Source: Armatimonadota bacterium
GTDB taxonomy: Bacteria; Armatimonadota; UBA5829; DTJY01
Direction of reading: 5' to 3'
Length of the DNA stretch: 64,000 nucleotides
Assembly (NCBI GenBank): GCA_017993055.1
Contig: JAGONM010000003.1
Coordinates: forward strand, 1-64,000
Part shown: positions 9,796 through 18,284 of the stretch, one piece after another
Numbering within the stretch: position 1 is the stretch's first letter
Layout: the number at the start of each line of letters is the position of its first letter
Position numbers and translations under genes: made by a program
The notes under the pieces: model-generated
Databases searched by the model: none
What the model was told of the DNA's origin: nothing
The model's input: the letters and a program-made list of their open reading frames with translations, nothing else

Positions 9796-9812
9796 AGCCT
9801 CGTTCCGGTGTT

Positions 9813-10616
9813 TCAGGGCGCGTCGGTAAGATTCGGTCTTCGCAGTCTCACCCTCACGAACAGAGGCATCGGCTCGTCGGGCGCTGGAAGGCTTGTTTCT
9901 TCCACCGATACTACCTCGAAATGTGCTTCTCGCGCCATCTGCACGAAAGCTGCTTCTCCGATGGAGGCGCCACCTGATGCCGTAGGGCTTACTTGAAGAA
10001 GGAGTCGTTCCAGTGACGGCAGCTTCTCTCGGAGATTCGACCAGGTCTCCCGCGGGATGTCTTTCCTGAAATCGTAGCCCCAGAACTCGCCGCCGAGCTT
10101 CAAGACGTGGTAGATCTCCTGCAGCACCTTGCGCGGCTCTATCCAGTGACCAAGGATGTTTACACTTACGACGAGATCGAAGAAACGCCCGGGGAACGGC
10201 ATCCGCATGGGATTACCGACGCCGAACTGAGGCTTTCGGCCGACGCCTTCCGAGAATGCGTTCGCCCGCGCGATCCTGATCATTTCTGGCGACGAGTCTA
10301 TGCCATGCGCGGCCAGAGTGGGTTCCATTCGAGCCAGGTCGATCGGGATGTAACCGAGTCCCGTGCCGAGATCGAGCACTCGCCCCCGTATTCCCGAGCC
10401 GACCATCTGCTCTGCCACCGCCGTGTAGAGTCGTCGAAATTCCCTGCCGGCGAGAAAAGGGTAGAGTCCGGTACCCGGGAATGGCACTCCCTCCACGCTC
10501 TGTGCGAGTCGGGATAACCGCTCGGTAAGTCGCGTTCGCTCTGCGAGGGCGCACAGCCCCACGCCGCATATCCCCGCGACTGCGAGTCCCTTGATTGTCT
10601 TACCCAGCATGCTCAT
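9813..10616 (-). CDS. Class I SAM-dependent methyltransferase with N-terminal membrane anchor
   Basis: A 267-residue protein from this start. A hydrophobic stretch near residues 8-24 ('IKGLAVAGICGVGLCAL') suggests a membrane anchor. The methyltransferase domain follows: motif I 'VLDLGTGLGYIPIDLAR', an acidic 'GIDSS' that binds the ribose, and 'FDLVVSVNILGHW'. The substrate is unknown; the family includes lipid and quinone methyltransferases. An ATG at 10718 with a good AGGAAGGA site would add 34 residues. I prefer 10616 (GAGGTGG site) because the extra codons have markedly lower third-position GC. It is convergent with queE and divergent from the serine hydrolase. Confidence 0.75.
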   Translation of the reverse strand: MSMLGKTIKGLAVAGICGVGLCALAERTRLTERLSRLAQSVEGVPFPGTGLYPFLAGREFRRLYTAVAEQMVGSGIRGRVLDLGTGLGYIPIDLARMEPTLAAHGIDSSPEMIRIARANAFSEGVGRKPQFGVGNPMRMPFPGRFFDLVVSVNILGHWIEPRKVLQEIYHVLKLGGEFWGYDFRKDIPRETWSNLREKLPSLERLLLQVSPTASGGASIGEAAFVQMAREAHFEVVSVEETSLPAPDEPMPLFVRVRLRRPNLTDAP

Positions 10617-10739
10617 AGTCCGAAGCCACCTCGTGCGGTAAGGACTCACGATACAGCGATGACTTGCGGCCGTACGTGAGTATCCGAGTACCTGCATGGT
10701 CATTCTTACCCGATTCATCAGCGCTATCCTTCCTAGCTG

Positions 10740-10768
10740 TTGACAAAACCGGGTGGCCTATCTAGAAT
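10740..10768 (+). promoter_or_regulatory. Strong sigma-70-type promoter for the serine hydrolase gene
   Basis: A perfect TTGACA, a 17-base spacer and TAGAAT. The predicted transcript start near 10775 rules out reading-frame starts further upstream and supports initiation at ATG 10834. Confidence 0.8.
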
Positions 10769-10833
10769 TTCGGCATCGGGTGGGGGATTCAGCAGTTCAA
10801 GCGATGACCTGCAGACCCCGGGGAGATTGTGTC

Positions 10834-11616
10834 ATGTCATTTGCCGACCGCATAGCCGATATCTGCCGAAACGTCTCCGGAGAGTTCGGAGTCTCGGCCC
10901 GCCACATCGTATCCGGTGACCAGGTGGTGCTCGACGAGCATAAGGTGTTTCCATCTGCCAGTGTTATCAAAGTGCCGCTGATGGTCGAAGTGATGTGCCA
11001 GAGGGACGAAGGCCGCCTGTCGCTGGATGAGACCTTCAGGCTGCGAGAGGTGGACCGGGTGTCGGGCTCGGGCGTACTTCACTCGCTGAGCGAGGGCCTG
11101 GCGCTGACACTGCGCGATCTTACCGTGCTGATGATCATCGTGAGCGACAACACGGCCACGAACCTGGTCATTGATCGGTTGGGGATGGACTCGGTCAACG
11201 AGCGGATGCGCGGGTTGGGGCTGAAGACGATTACCCTCGCGCGTAAGATGTACGATTGGGAGCAGCAGAAACTAGGCAGAGAGAACCTGATCACACCGCA
11301 TGATATGACGCTGCTTCTTGCGCGTATCGCGGAAGGGGCGGTTTCGAGTAGATCTACTAGTGAGGAGATGCTCGATATCATGGCAAGACAACAATACAGG
11401 GACAAGATTCCGCTCCTTCTGCCCGAGAACACGAAGGTCGCTAACAAGACAGGCTCGATACCGCGTGTGATGAACGATGCGGGAGTAGTCTTCGCGCCGA
11501 GTGGAGCTTACGCGATCTGCGTATGCGCGCGGGAGGTGGACGACATGCCTCGGGCAGAACGCGCCGTCGCCGAGATATCCAGGGCTGTCTACGATCACTT
11601 TGAGGGACTGTCCTGA
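10834..11616 (+). CDS. Serine hydrolase of the class A beta-lactamase family
   Basis: A 260-residue protein with the three penicillin-recognising motifs in order: S43-x-x-K46 ('SASVIK'), S104-D105-N106 and K205-T206-G207. The fold is that of class A beta-lactamases. The general-base glutamate is not certain; E143 in 'DWEQQ' is the best candidate. No signal peptide is visible, unusual for a true beta-lactamase, so a cytoplasmic or non-classically exported hydrolase of unknown substrate is possible. ATG 10834 follows GGGGAGA at good spacing and fits the mapped promoter. Confidence 0.85.
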   Translation: MSFADRIADICRNVSGEFGVSARHIVSGDQVVLDEHKVFPSASVIKVPLMVEVMCQRDEGRLSLDETFRLREVDRVSGSGVLHSLSEGLALTLRDLTVLMIIVSDNTATNLVIDRLGMDSVNERMRGLGLKTITLARKMYDWEQQKLGRENLITPHDMTLLLARIAEGAVSSRSTSEEMLDIMARQQYRDKIPLLLPENTKVANKTGSIPRVMNDAGVVFAPSGAYAICVCAREVDDMPRAERAVAEISRAVYDHFEGLS

Positions 11617-11664
11617 GTCTGCGGCGGCTGGCTTGGAGTGAGTTCGAGAGAGGGGTGCATCAGT

Positions 11665-11910
11665 ATGCAGAATGCTGAGGAGTCCGCGGCGACCCATTGG
11701 GAGGTGGACCGCCGGATTGCGGGCAGTGGGATCAGCCCGTACTGTGTGGTAGTTCTGCGCAACAGAAAGAGGTCGGATCAGTCGTTCGTCAAGGCCAGCA
11801 GTGCCGATCTCAGCTCGATGAATGCGATTGCCGATCAGATGCAGAAAGACCTCTACGCTCTGGGCAACAACGAGTTCGTGGAGAAGTACAACCTCAGTCT
11901 CGGCCAGTAG
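11665..11910 (+). CDS. Small hypothetical protein
   Basis: An 81-residue hydrophilic protein that I do not recognise. It has a GAGAGGGG ribosome-binding site nine bases before the ATG, lies 48 bases after the serine hydrolase gene on the same strand and is followed by a strong hairpin terminator, so it is probably the last gene of that transcript. The middle contains 'SPYCVVVLRNRKRSDQSF' and a Ser-rich segment; the end 'FVEKYNLSLGQ' looks helical. No signal peptide or membrane segment. A longer frame from 11638 exists but lacks a good start. Confidence 0.55.
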   Translation: MQNAEESAATHWEVDRRIAGSGISPYCVVVLRNRKRSDQSFVKASSADLSSMNAIADQMQKDLYALGNNEFVEKYNLSLGQ

Positions 11911-11970
11911 GCGTGGAGATCAAGAGCGGTTCGGAGACAGGGGGCATGCTCCGGACGGTCTTTGCAGACT

Positions 11971-12005
11971 GAGACGGGCGGCGGGAACTTCCCGCCGCCC
12001 GTCTC
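11971..12005. terminator. Strong hairpin between convergent transcripts
   Basis: A perfect 15-bp GC-rich stem (11971-11985 with 11991-12005) with loop AACTT. It separates the convergent small gene and lysC. There is no clear T run on either side, so it may act as a bidirectional barrier rather than a textbook intrinsic terminator. Confidence 0.65.
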
Positions 12006-12043
12006 ATTGTGTGTTGCGCGTGAAACCGCGGTCCGAGCCCGTC

Positions 12044-13282
12044 TCAGCAGACTCCGCCCTCGGGTTTCTCGAGTTCGAACGCCGAGTGTAGCGCCTGCAC
12101 TGCCTTCTGAACGTCGGCCTTGTCGATCAAGCAGGTGATTCGTATCTCGCTCGTGGTTATCGAGACGATATTGATGCCCTCTCGGGCGAGAGCGCCGAAC
12201 ATGTTGTCCGCGTAGCCCGGATGGCTGCGGATTCCTGTGCCGACGATCGACACCTTCGCCAGATCCACCGATGTGGTCATGTCCTTCGCCCCGATGTTCC
12301 GGACGACGGGTTCGAGGGCGGCCTCGGACTTCACCAGGTCTGCCAGGTTGACGGTAAACGACAGGTCCGTGACGCCCTCCAGGCTCACGTTCTGGACGAT
12401 GATATCCACGTTGACATTTGCCTCTGCGAGCGCGTGGAATATCTGATAAGAAATGCCGGGGCGATCCGGCACGGCCAGTATGGTAATCTTGGCGACATCG
12501 GTATCATGAGCAATGCCGCGAACGGGGTTTCTCGCCTCCATCAGGGTGTCCTCCTTTGTGATCACGGTCCCGGGCACTTCGCGTACGCTGTGTGCCACCA
12601 GGATATTGACTCCGTAGAGTTCTCCAAGCTCGACGGCGCGAGAGTGCATGACCCTGGCGCCCTGTCCCGCAAGTTCGAGCATCTCCTCGTAAGAGATGCA
12701 GTCCAGCTGGCGCGCGCTCAACACCACCCGGGGGTCGGCGGTGAACACACCGTCCACGTCGGTGTATATCTCGCACTTGTCCGCGTGGAGCGCAGCCGCG
12801 AGCGCAACTGCGGTCGTGTCCGATCCACCCCGGCCCAGCGTCGTGATGTCGGCCCACGTGGCATTGTCCGTAACACCCTGGAATCCGGCTACGACCACGA
12901 CCTTGCCGCCGCTCAGTTCCTGGCGTATCCGCTCCGGGTTGACCGAGAGAATCCGTGCCTTTCCCGGAGTCTTCTCCGTGATGATCCCGGCTTGTCCTCC
13001 GGTAAGCGATACCGCCGGGATTCCGAGTTCGTGGATCGCCATTGTCAGGAGCGCGCTGCTTGCCTGCTCTCCTGTCGCGAGTAACTTGTCCATTTCGCGC
13101 TCGTCAGGAATCTTGCTGATTGCCTTGGCCATCGCAATCAGTTCATCGGTCGTGTCTCCCATCGCCGACACAACTACGATAACCTGGCTGTCCTGGGCCG
13201 CCTTCCTGATCCGCTTTGCCACGTTGCAGATCTTCTCGGTGGTCGCCACCGAACTGCCGCCGTATTTCTGAACGGTTATCAC
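12044..13282 (-). CDS. lysC: Aspartate kinase
   Basis: A 412-residue aspartokinase that phosphorylates aspartate to open the lysine, threonine and methionine pathways. The catalytic domain begins '[13 protein letters not shown]' and contains '[18 protein letters not shown]' and '[15 protein letters not shown]'. Two ACT domains after about residue 265 ('[15 protein letters not shown]', '[13 protein letters not shown]') are the usual site of feedback inhibition. The start is GTG, with AAGGG upstream. A good promoter lies 90-120 bases upstream, leaving a leader of about 80 bases, too short for a lysine riboswitch. Monocistronic by context. Confidence 0.95.
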   Translation of the reverse strand: MITVQKYGGSSVATTEKICNVAKRIRKAAQDSQVIVVVSAMGDTTDELIAMAKAISKIPDEREMDKLLATGEQASSALLTMAIHELGIPAVSLTGGQAGIITEKTPGKARILSVNPERIRQELSGGKVVVVAGFQGVTDNATWADITTLGRGGSDTTAVALAAALHADKCEIYTDVDGVFTADPRVVLSARQLDCISYEEMLELAGQGARVMHSRAVELGELYGVNILVAHSVREVPGTVITKEDTLMEARNPVRGIAHDTDVAKITILAVPDRPGISYQIFHALAEANVNVDIIVQNVSLEGVTDLSFTVNLADLVKSEAALEPVVRNIGAKDMTTSVDLAKVSIVGTGIRSHPGYADNMFGALAREGINIVSITTSEIRITCLIDKADVQKAVQALHSAFELEKPEGGVC

Positions 13283-13371
13283 TAGCTCAACAACCCTTTC
13301 CGCACAGCTTGTCTCGGGTGCTTCATCCGACCCGCCGGAACCACTATCAGGTCCCCGCAGAATCTAACGAC

Positions 13372-13401
13372 AATATACCAGAATCGCAGGCCGCTTGGCA
13401 A
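13372..13401 (-). promoter_or_regulatory. Sigma-70-type promoter for lysC
   Basis: On the minus strand: TTGCCA at 13396-13401, an 18-base spacer and TATATT at 13372-13377, with TGG before the -10. The -35 continues as TTGCCAAGCG, identical over ten bases to the thrS promoter at 33428. Confidence 0.75.
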
Positions 13402-13423
13402 GAAGCCCTACTGTCTGATGTGC

Positions 13424-15844
13424 CTACTTGGAAGCATCCGACCTCTTCCCCCGACGCCCGAGAGCGATCCGGAAAACCTCGTCAACGCTCTCGACGAAAT
13501 CGAACGTCATCTGACTGCAGATTTGTTCCGGTACGTCCTCCTCGAGGTCCTTGCAGTTGTCCGCCGGCAGAATGACCTTCCTGACACCGGCCCTGTGCGC
13601 TCCTAGTACCTTCTCCTTGATCCCCCCGACTGCCAGCACCCGCCCCGTTAGCGTGATCTCTCCGGTCATGGCGAGGTCAGCCTTGACCTGCCTTCCCGTC
13701 ATCAGAGAGGCAAGCGCGGTTGCCATCGTTATGCCGGCGGACGGACCGTCTTTCGGAACCGCTCCCGCCGGAACGTGCAGATGGATGTCGCTCTCCGCGA
13801 ACTCCTTCACATTGATGCCGAGTTCAGCGGCGTGAGATCGCACGTACGAGAGGGCGGCCATTGCCGATTCCTTCATCACGTCTCCGAGCATTCCGGTAAG
13901 GATGAGTTCTTTTCCCCCGGGCATCTTCGTCGCCTCGATGAACATCACTTCCCCGCCAACGGGTGTCCACGCAAGGCCGGTCGCCACCCCGGGAACCTTC
14001 ACACGTTGGCGAATCTCTTCGTGCTGGTATCGAGGCGAACCCAGGTACTCCGCTACGGCGTCGCGCGTTACGCTGACCGGTTCGGTGCGCCCTTCCGCGA
14101 ACTGTCTGGTGACTTTCCGGCAGACTGCGGCGATCTCCCGTTCGAGGTTGCGGACGCCCGCCTCCCGTGTATATCCGCGTATCAGGCCTCGGATGGCCTC
14201 ATCCTGCCACACCATGTTCTCGTCCGTGAGGCCGTGCTCGCCCATCTGCTTCGGCAGCAGGTGGCGCTTTGCGATAACCAGTTTCTCCTCCTCGGTGTAG
14301 CCGGCGATCTCCAGTACCTCCATGCGGTCCTTCAGCGGCGGCAGTATCGGGTCAAGGAGGTTCGCGGTCGTGATAAACAGTACCTTCCGCAGATCGAAGG
14401 GCACCTCAAGATAGTGATCACGAAACTGGTCGTTCTGCTCCGGATCGAGTATTTCGAGCAGGGCTGCAGACGGGTCCCCGCGGAAATCCGCGCCGACCTT
14501 GTCAATCTCGTCCATCATGAACACCGGGTTGTTCGATTCCCCACGCTTCATGCCCTGGATGATCTGTCCCGGCAGCGCCCCTACGTAGGTCCGTCGATGG
14601 CCCCTCATCTCGGCTTCGTCTCGAATCCCGCCGAGGGACAGCCGCACGAACTTCCGGCCTAGTGCCCGCGCGATTGATATGCCGAGGGACGTTTTGCCGA
14701 CCCCGGGAGGGCCCACGAAGCACAGGATCGGCTGGCGAACCTCTCCGGTAGTCTTGAACTTCCGCACCGACAGGTATTCGAGAATGCGCTCTTTGACCTT
14801 GTCGAGACCGTAGTGATCCTCGTCCAGCACTTCCTTCACGTGCTTTATGTCGAGATTGTCAACCGTAGAAGTACTCCACGGAAGGCCGACCAGCCAATCT
14901 ATGTACGTTCGTGCGACGGAGTACTCCGGCATCGCCGCCGGCATGCGCTGAAGCCTATCCAGCTCGCGGTTCGCGGCCTTCTCTGCTTCCTCGGGCATTC
15001 CGGCGGCCTCGATCTGTTGCTTGAGTTCCTCCATCTCCACGGTGCGGTCGTCGCCCTCGCCGAGTTCCCTCTGGATCGCCTTGAGCTGCTCGCGCAGATA
15101 GTATTCGCGCTGACTTTTTGTCATCTCGGTCTGGATTTCCGACTGGATTCTGCTCCCTAGTTCCAGCACCTCCACCTCGCGCGAGAGGATAGTCGAGAGG
15201 CGGCGCAACCGCTCGCGAACGTCGGTTATCTCGAGCAATTCCTGCTTTTCGGTCAGCGGGATCGCAAGATTTGTGGCGATCGTATCAGTCAGGAGGGCGG
15301 GGCGGGTGATATTCTCAGGAAGCGCCTGAAGTTCGTCCGGCATGTTAGGTGACAACGCAACGATACGCTGGAAGAGACCGGCCGCGTTTCGCCGCAGAGC
15401 CTCTATCTCGGTGCTCTCCTCGGGTGTGAAGTCCTCCTTCTCCGGCAGTACCTCCACCCGAGCCTTGATGTACGGCTCGCCCTGGGTGCCTTCGACTATG
15501 CGAATCCGCTGTATTCCCTGCACTATCAGCCTGATGTGATCGGGAAGCCGCATCATCGTGTGGATGACGATGGCGATGCCGATCGGATACATGTCTTCGA
15601 CTACGGGCCGCTCAGTCGAGGAGTCTCTGAGCGTCGCGACTGCAATGACGCGATTGCCGGTGGTCACGGCCTCGTCCACGAGCTTGATGGAAGCCTCACG
15701 GCTGACGCTTAGTGGGCTGACCACCAGAGGGAAGAGAACCGTGTCCCTCAGCGGAAGGACGCTGAGCTCTTCAGGGATCGACTGCCCGGCATCTTCCTCC
15801 TGGTCTGTGGCCTGCTCGCGGTCCGTCGCGCTCAGTTCATTCAT
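13424..15844 (-). CDS. lon: ATP-dependent endopeptidase La (Lon)
   Basis: An 806-residue Lon protease, normal length. The N-terminal LON substrate domain ('LSVLPLRDTVLFPLVVSPLSV') is followed by a coiled-coil region, an AAA+ module with Walker A 'GPPGVGKTS' and Walker B 'VFMMDEIDK', and the protease domain with catalytic Ser in 'PKDGPSAGITMA' and Lys in 'GGIKEKVLGAHRAG'. Lon degrades damaged and regulatory proteins in the cytoplasm. ATG 15844 follows GAGGAG; it overlaps the hsp20 stop by eight bases, so the two are one heat-shock-like unit. A frame extension to 15886 is not needed. Confidence 0.97.
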   Translation of the reverse strand: MNELSATDREQATDQEEDAGQSIPEELSVLPLRDTVLFPLVVSPLSVSREASIKLVDEAVTTGNRVIAVATLRDSSTERPVVEDMYPIGIAIVIHTMMRLPDHIRLIVQGIQRIRIVEGTQGEPYIKARVEVLPEKEDFTPEESTEIEALRRNAAGLFQRIVALSPNMPDELQALPENITRPALLTDTIATNLAIPLTEKQELLEITDVRERLRRLSTILSREVEVLELGSRIQSEIQTEMTKSQREYYLREQLKAIQRELGEGDDRTVEMEELKQQIEAAGMPEEAEKAANRELDRLQRMPAAMPEYSVARTYIDWLVGLPWSTSTVDNLDIKHVKEVLDEDHYGLDKVKERILEYLSVRKFKTTGEVRQPILCFVGPPGVGKTSLGISIARALGRKFVRLSLGGIRDEAEMRGHRRTYVGALPGQIIQGMKRGESNNPVFMMDEIDKVGADFRGDPSAALLEILDPEQNDQFRDHYLEVPFDLRKVLFITTANLLDPILPPLKDRMEVLEIAGYTEEEKLVIAKRHLLPKQMGEHGLTDENMVWQDEAIRGLIRGYTREAGVRNLEREIAAVCRKVTRQFAEGRTEPVSVTRDAVAEYLGSPRYQHEEIRQRVKVPGVATGLAWTPVGGEVMFIEATKMPGGKELILTGMLGDVMKESAMAALSYVRSHAAELGINVKEFAESDIHLHVPAGAVPKDGPSAGITMATALASLMTGRQVKADLAMTGEITLTGRVLAVGGIKEKVLGAHRAGVRKVILPADNCKDLEEDVPEQICSQMTFDFVESVDEVFRIALGRRGKRSDASK

Positions 15845-16304
15845 CGCTTTGCTCCTCGATCGGTATGTACCGCGAGGCGGGGACATCGTCGCTCTTCGGC
15901 AGGGTGACGATCAGGAAGCCGTCGCGGTAAGTGGCGCCCAGCCGGTTGCGGTCAACGGAGATATCCGCCGGAAGAAGGACGTCGCGCTCGAATGATCCGA
16001 AGTAGACCTCGAGCCGATAGTATCGCAGTTTCGCCCGATCATCAACGTAACGTTCCGAACGCGTTCCGGTGACGCTCAAGGTGCGGTTGTCCGCCGATAG
16101 TGAAACGTTCAGGGATTCCTTGCGAACCCCGGCGACCTCTACGCGGACAACCAGATCCTCCGGTGTTTCATAGACGTCGGCCTTCGGCAGCCAGAACTCG
16201 CGCACGTCCGGAGGCAGCTCGAGCAGCCGCCTCATAGCTTCGGCCGAACTGCGCTGCATCTCGAACTCCATCTGCTTGATCAGGTCATCATATTCCTTGA
16301 ACAT
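15837..16304 (-). CDS. Small heat shock protein (Hsp20 / alpha-crystallin)
   Basis: A 155-residue ATP-independent chaperone. The alpha-crystallin domain spans about residues 39-145, from 'WLPKADVYETPEDLVVRVEVAGV' to 'GATYRDGFLIVTLPK', ending in the usual short tail. It binds unfolding proteins and holds them for refolding or for proteolysis by Lon, whose gene overlaps it by eight bases. The ATG follows AAGAGG. Upstream at 16337-16348 is a 12-base element, CAGGGTATACGG on the coding strand, also found upstream of sod. Confidence 0.93.
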   Translation of the reverse strand: MFKEYDDLIKQMEFEMQRSSAEAMRRLLELPPDVREFWLPKADVYETPEDLVVRVEVAGVRKESLNVSLSADNRTLSVTGTRSERYVDDRAKLRYYRLEVYFGSFERDVLLPADISVDRNRLGATYRDGFLIVTLPKSDDVPASRYIPIEEQSDE

Positions 16305-16385
16305 GTCAATGCCTCTTGCTGTAGTCGGAACTAACCCCGTATACCCTGTCGGTCAACATGCCGAAACTCGCCGCACATCAGGCGA

Positions 16386-18275
16386 CTACCTGAAGCTGAT
16401 CGTTAACTCGCCGATGCCGATCTCGGAGAGCCAGATGTGCGGCTGGCCGGGTCCGCCGGAGGTCGTCGCGCCGTATAGAGCGTGGAACTTGCCGCCGCCG
16501 AGGTGCTCCAGCTTGCCCGTTCCGTCGATCGTGGACATTCCGAGGAAGTAGACGTTCTTGTTGTCCTTTTCGTTCCCGGTGCCTGCCAGCTTGAGAGGGC
16601 CGTCGGCCGTACGAGCACCCTCCCAGATCAGCCCATCCCTCGACAACTGAAGGATCGGCACCGTACGGTCGCCGTCGCCGGTGAAGGTGATGCGTACAAA
16701 CACCCTTCCGCCGGGCGCTTCGTCGGCGTATCCGATCTGGTTGCCGATCTGCGACATGCCCGAGACCGGCTCGCGCTTCGACCAGTCGAATGTCGTCGGA
16801 TCACTCGCCCTCATGCGGACGTGTCCGGCCGGTGCGCCGTTGATGAAGTGGAAGGTGTAGAGCCACCAGGGCTTGCGGTCAGGGTCGTCGGGGACGTAGA
16901 TTACCTCGTGGTGATCCAGGTTGGTGACCGTCGGGTCGGCGATATTGATGACCACGCCTCGGTCGGTCTTGCGCGTCCAGGTGACGCCGTCCTTCGATGT
17001 CGAGAGCCCGATCCGGTCGCACTGCTTGACTGCGGTCTCGCCGGTGTCCGTCCTGCTACCTGGGTCGATCTCCACCTGCCAGAACATGTAGTACGTGCCG
17101 TCGATCTTCAGCACCTCGGGCTCGAGGTAGTTGTTCTCGTACCAGGCGTCGGGCTTGCCCTCCTCGAAGCCTTTGAGGAACACCGGGCCGTCGATCTTGC
17201 GGAACCATCGCTTGCCGTCGAGCGACCACGAGTACATAGTGTGATCGCCGTCCCATCCGGGCATCGAGTTGCCGCTCTCGTCGAGGGTGCGCCATCGCCC
17301 GCCGTGCCACATACGGTACTCAGAGCCCATCTTCGTGAGGTGGACCGAGTAGTCGTAGGCCGGCTCGCCGGTTGCGAACCTGACCGATAGCTTTCTGATA
17401 TCCGGCTGATACAGAGCGATGTCCGGCGTGCCGTCGTCGCTTACCTGTCCGGCGAGAGGGAGTGACTCGCTCTGCGTCGGCCAGTCGAAGGTCGCCTTGA
17501 GGTGCGTTGCCCGATAGTCCGTCGCCTGCTCTTCGTCCGACGTCGGGCCGAACACGCCGTTCCCGCGGCCGAACCAGAAGGTGAACGAATTGTCATCGTA
17601 GAGGGCAATGTCGCAGTAGTTGTCGCCGTTGAAGTCGGCGGCGAGGATGGCTCCGCTGATCTTACCCGGGTTCCAGGGTGATGTCTTCATCGTGCCGAAT
17701 CCGCCGCCTGACTGCCCGTAGGCGATGCTCAGGCACTTCTCCGCGCCCGGCTTGTAGGAGTAGATGTCGCCTAGACCGTCGCCGTCGAAGTCGCCTGCGG
17801 CTAGTTGGCCTCCGAATCCCTTGGCAGTGTAGAGGCTCGTCGGACCTGGACCCTTGGGAGTGCCCGCCGCGATGTAAACGTCTCGCTCCTTGACTAGCGC
17901 TAGTTCGGTAAGGCCATCCCCATCGAAATCGGCGGCCAGTAGAGTGCCTTCCGCGCCCAGATTCGCGCGTCCGGGGCGTGACATATCGAAGGTGCCGTCG
18001 CCATCGCCGAAAGCCCACGTGACTCTGCCGGTCTTCGGATCGTAGCCGACCAAGTCGGCCAGTCCGTCGGCATTCATGTCGGCGAGGAGTGCCTGCATGT
18101 CCTTCCAGGGGACCGACTGGGTAACCGGATTAGCGAATGTGCGCCCGTAGTTCGTGAAGTCGCGGTTGACCCCCGATTGGTAGCCGAAGAACCTGCTCTC
18201 CACCGAGGCGACCTCCGGCACATAACCGGCCGATGCGGAGGCGAGCAGGCAGACGATGGCAGTATACCTCAGCAT
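16386..18275 (-). CDS. Exported FG-GAP/VCBS-repeat protein with glycoside-hydrolase-like beta-propeller
   Basis: A 629-residue secreted protein with an N-terminal signal peptide ending near 'ASASAG'. Residues 60-270 hold several FG-GAP/VCBS-type calcium-binding repeats ('ADMNADGLADLVGYD', 'ADFDGDGLTELAL', 'GDFDGDGLGDIYSY', 'ADFNGDNYCDIALY'). The C-terminal 340 residues look like the five-bladed propeller of GH43/GH32-type enzymes ('NNYLEPEVLKIDGTYYMFW', 'IGLSTSKDGVTW', 'IADPTV'). Function is probably binding or hydrolysis of a polysaccharide outside the cell; the catalytic acids are not proven. It starts nine bases after the FAD oxidoreductase gene, so both share a transcript. Confidence 0.75.
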   Translation of the reverse strand: MLRYTAIVCLLASASAGYVPEVASVESRFFGYQSGVNRDFTNYGRTFANPVTQSVPWKDMQALLADMNADGLADLVGYDPKTGRVTWAFGDGDGTFDMSRPGRANLGAEGTLLAADFDGDGLTELALVKERDVYIAAGTPKGPGPTSLYTAKGFGGQLAAGDFDGDGLGDIYSYKPGAEKCLSIAYGQSGGGFGTMKTSPWNPGKISGAILAADFNGDNYCDIALYDDNSFTFWFGRGNGVFGPTSDEEQATDYRATHLKATFDWPTQSESLPLAGQVSDDGTPDIALYQPDIRKLSVRFATGEPAYDYSVHLTKMGSEYRMWHGGRWRTLDESGNSMPGWDGDHTMYSWSLDGKRWFRKIDGPVFLKGFEEGKPDAWYENNYLEPEVLKIDGTYYMFWQVEIDPGSRTDTGETAVKQCDRIGLSTSKDGVTWTRKTDRGVVINIADPTVTNLDHHEVIYVPDDPDRKPWWLYTFHFINGAPAGHVRMRASDPTTFDWSKREPVSGMSQIGNQIGYADEAPGGRVFVRITFTGDGDRTVPILQLSRDGLIWEGARTADGPLKLAGTGNEKDNKNVYFLGMSTIDGTGKLEHLGGGKFHALYGATTSGGPGQPHIWLSEIGIGELTISFR

Positions 18276-18284
18276 TACGTCCTC

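Noticed and set aside
10834-11616. Antibiotic-resistance beta-lactamase
   Set aside because: No signal peptide and an uncertain general-base glutamate; only the fold and the three core motifs are supported.
13283-13371. Lysine riboswitch before lysC
   Set aside because: The leader is only about 80 bases; the lysine aptamer needs well over 150.
16482-17390. A 302-codon open frame opposite the VCBS/propeller gene
   Set aside because: Antisense artefact of GC-rich coding sequence; composition is unlike the window's proteins.
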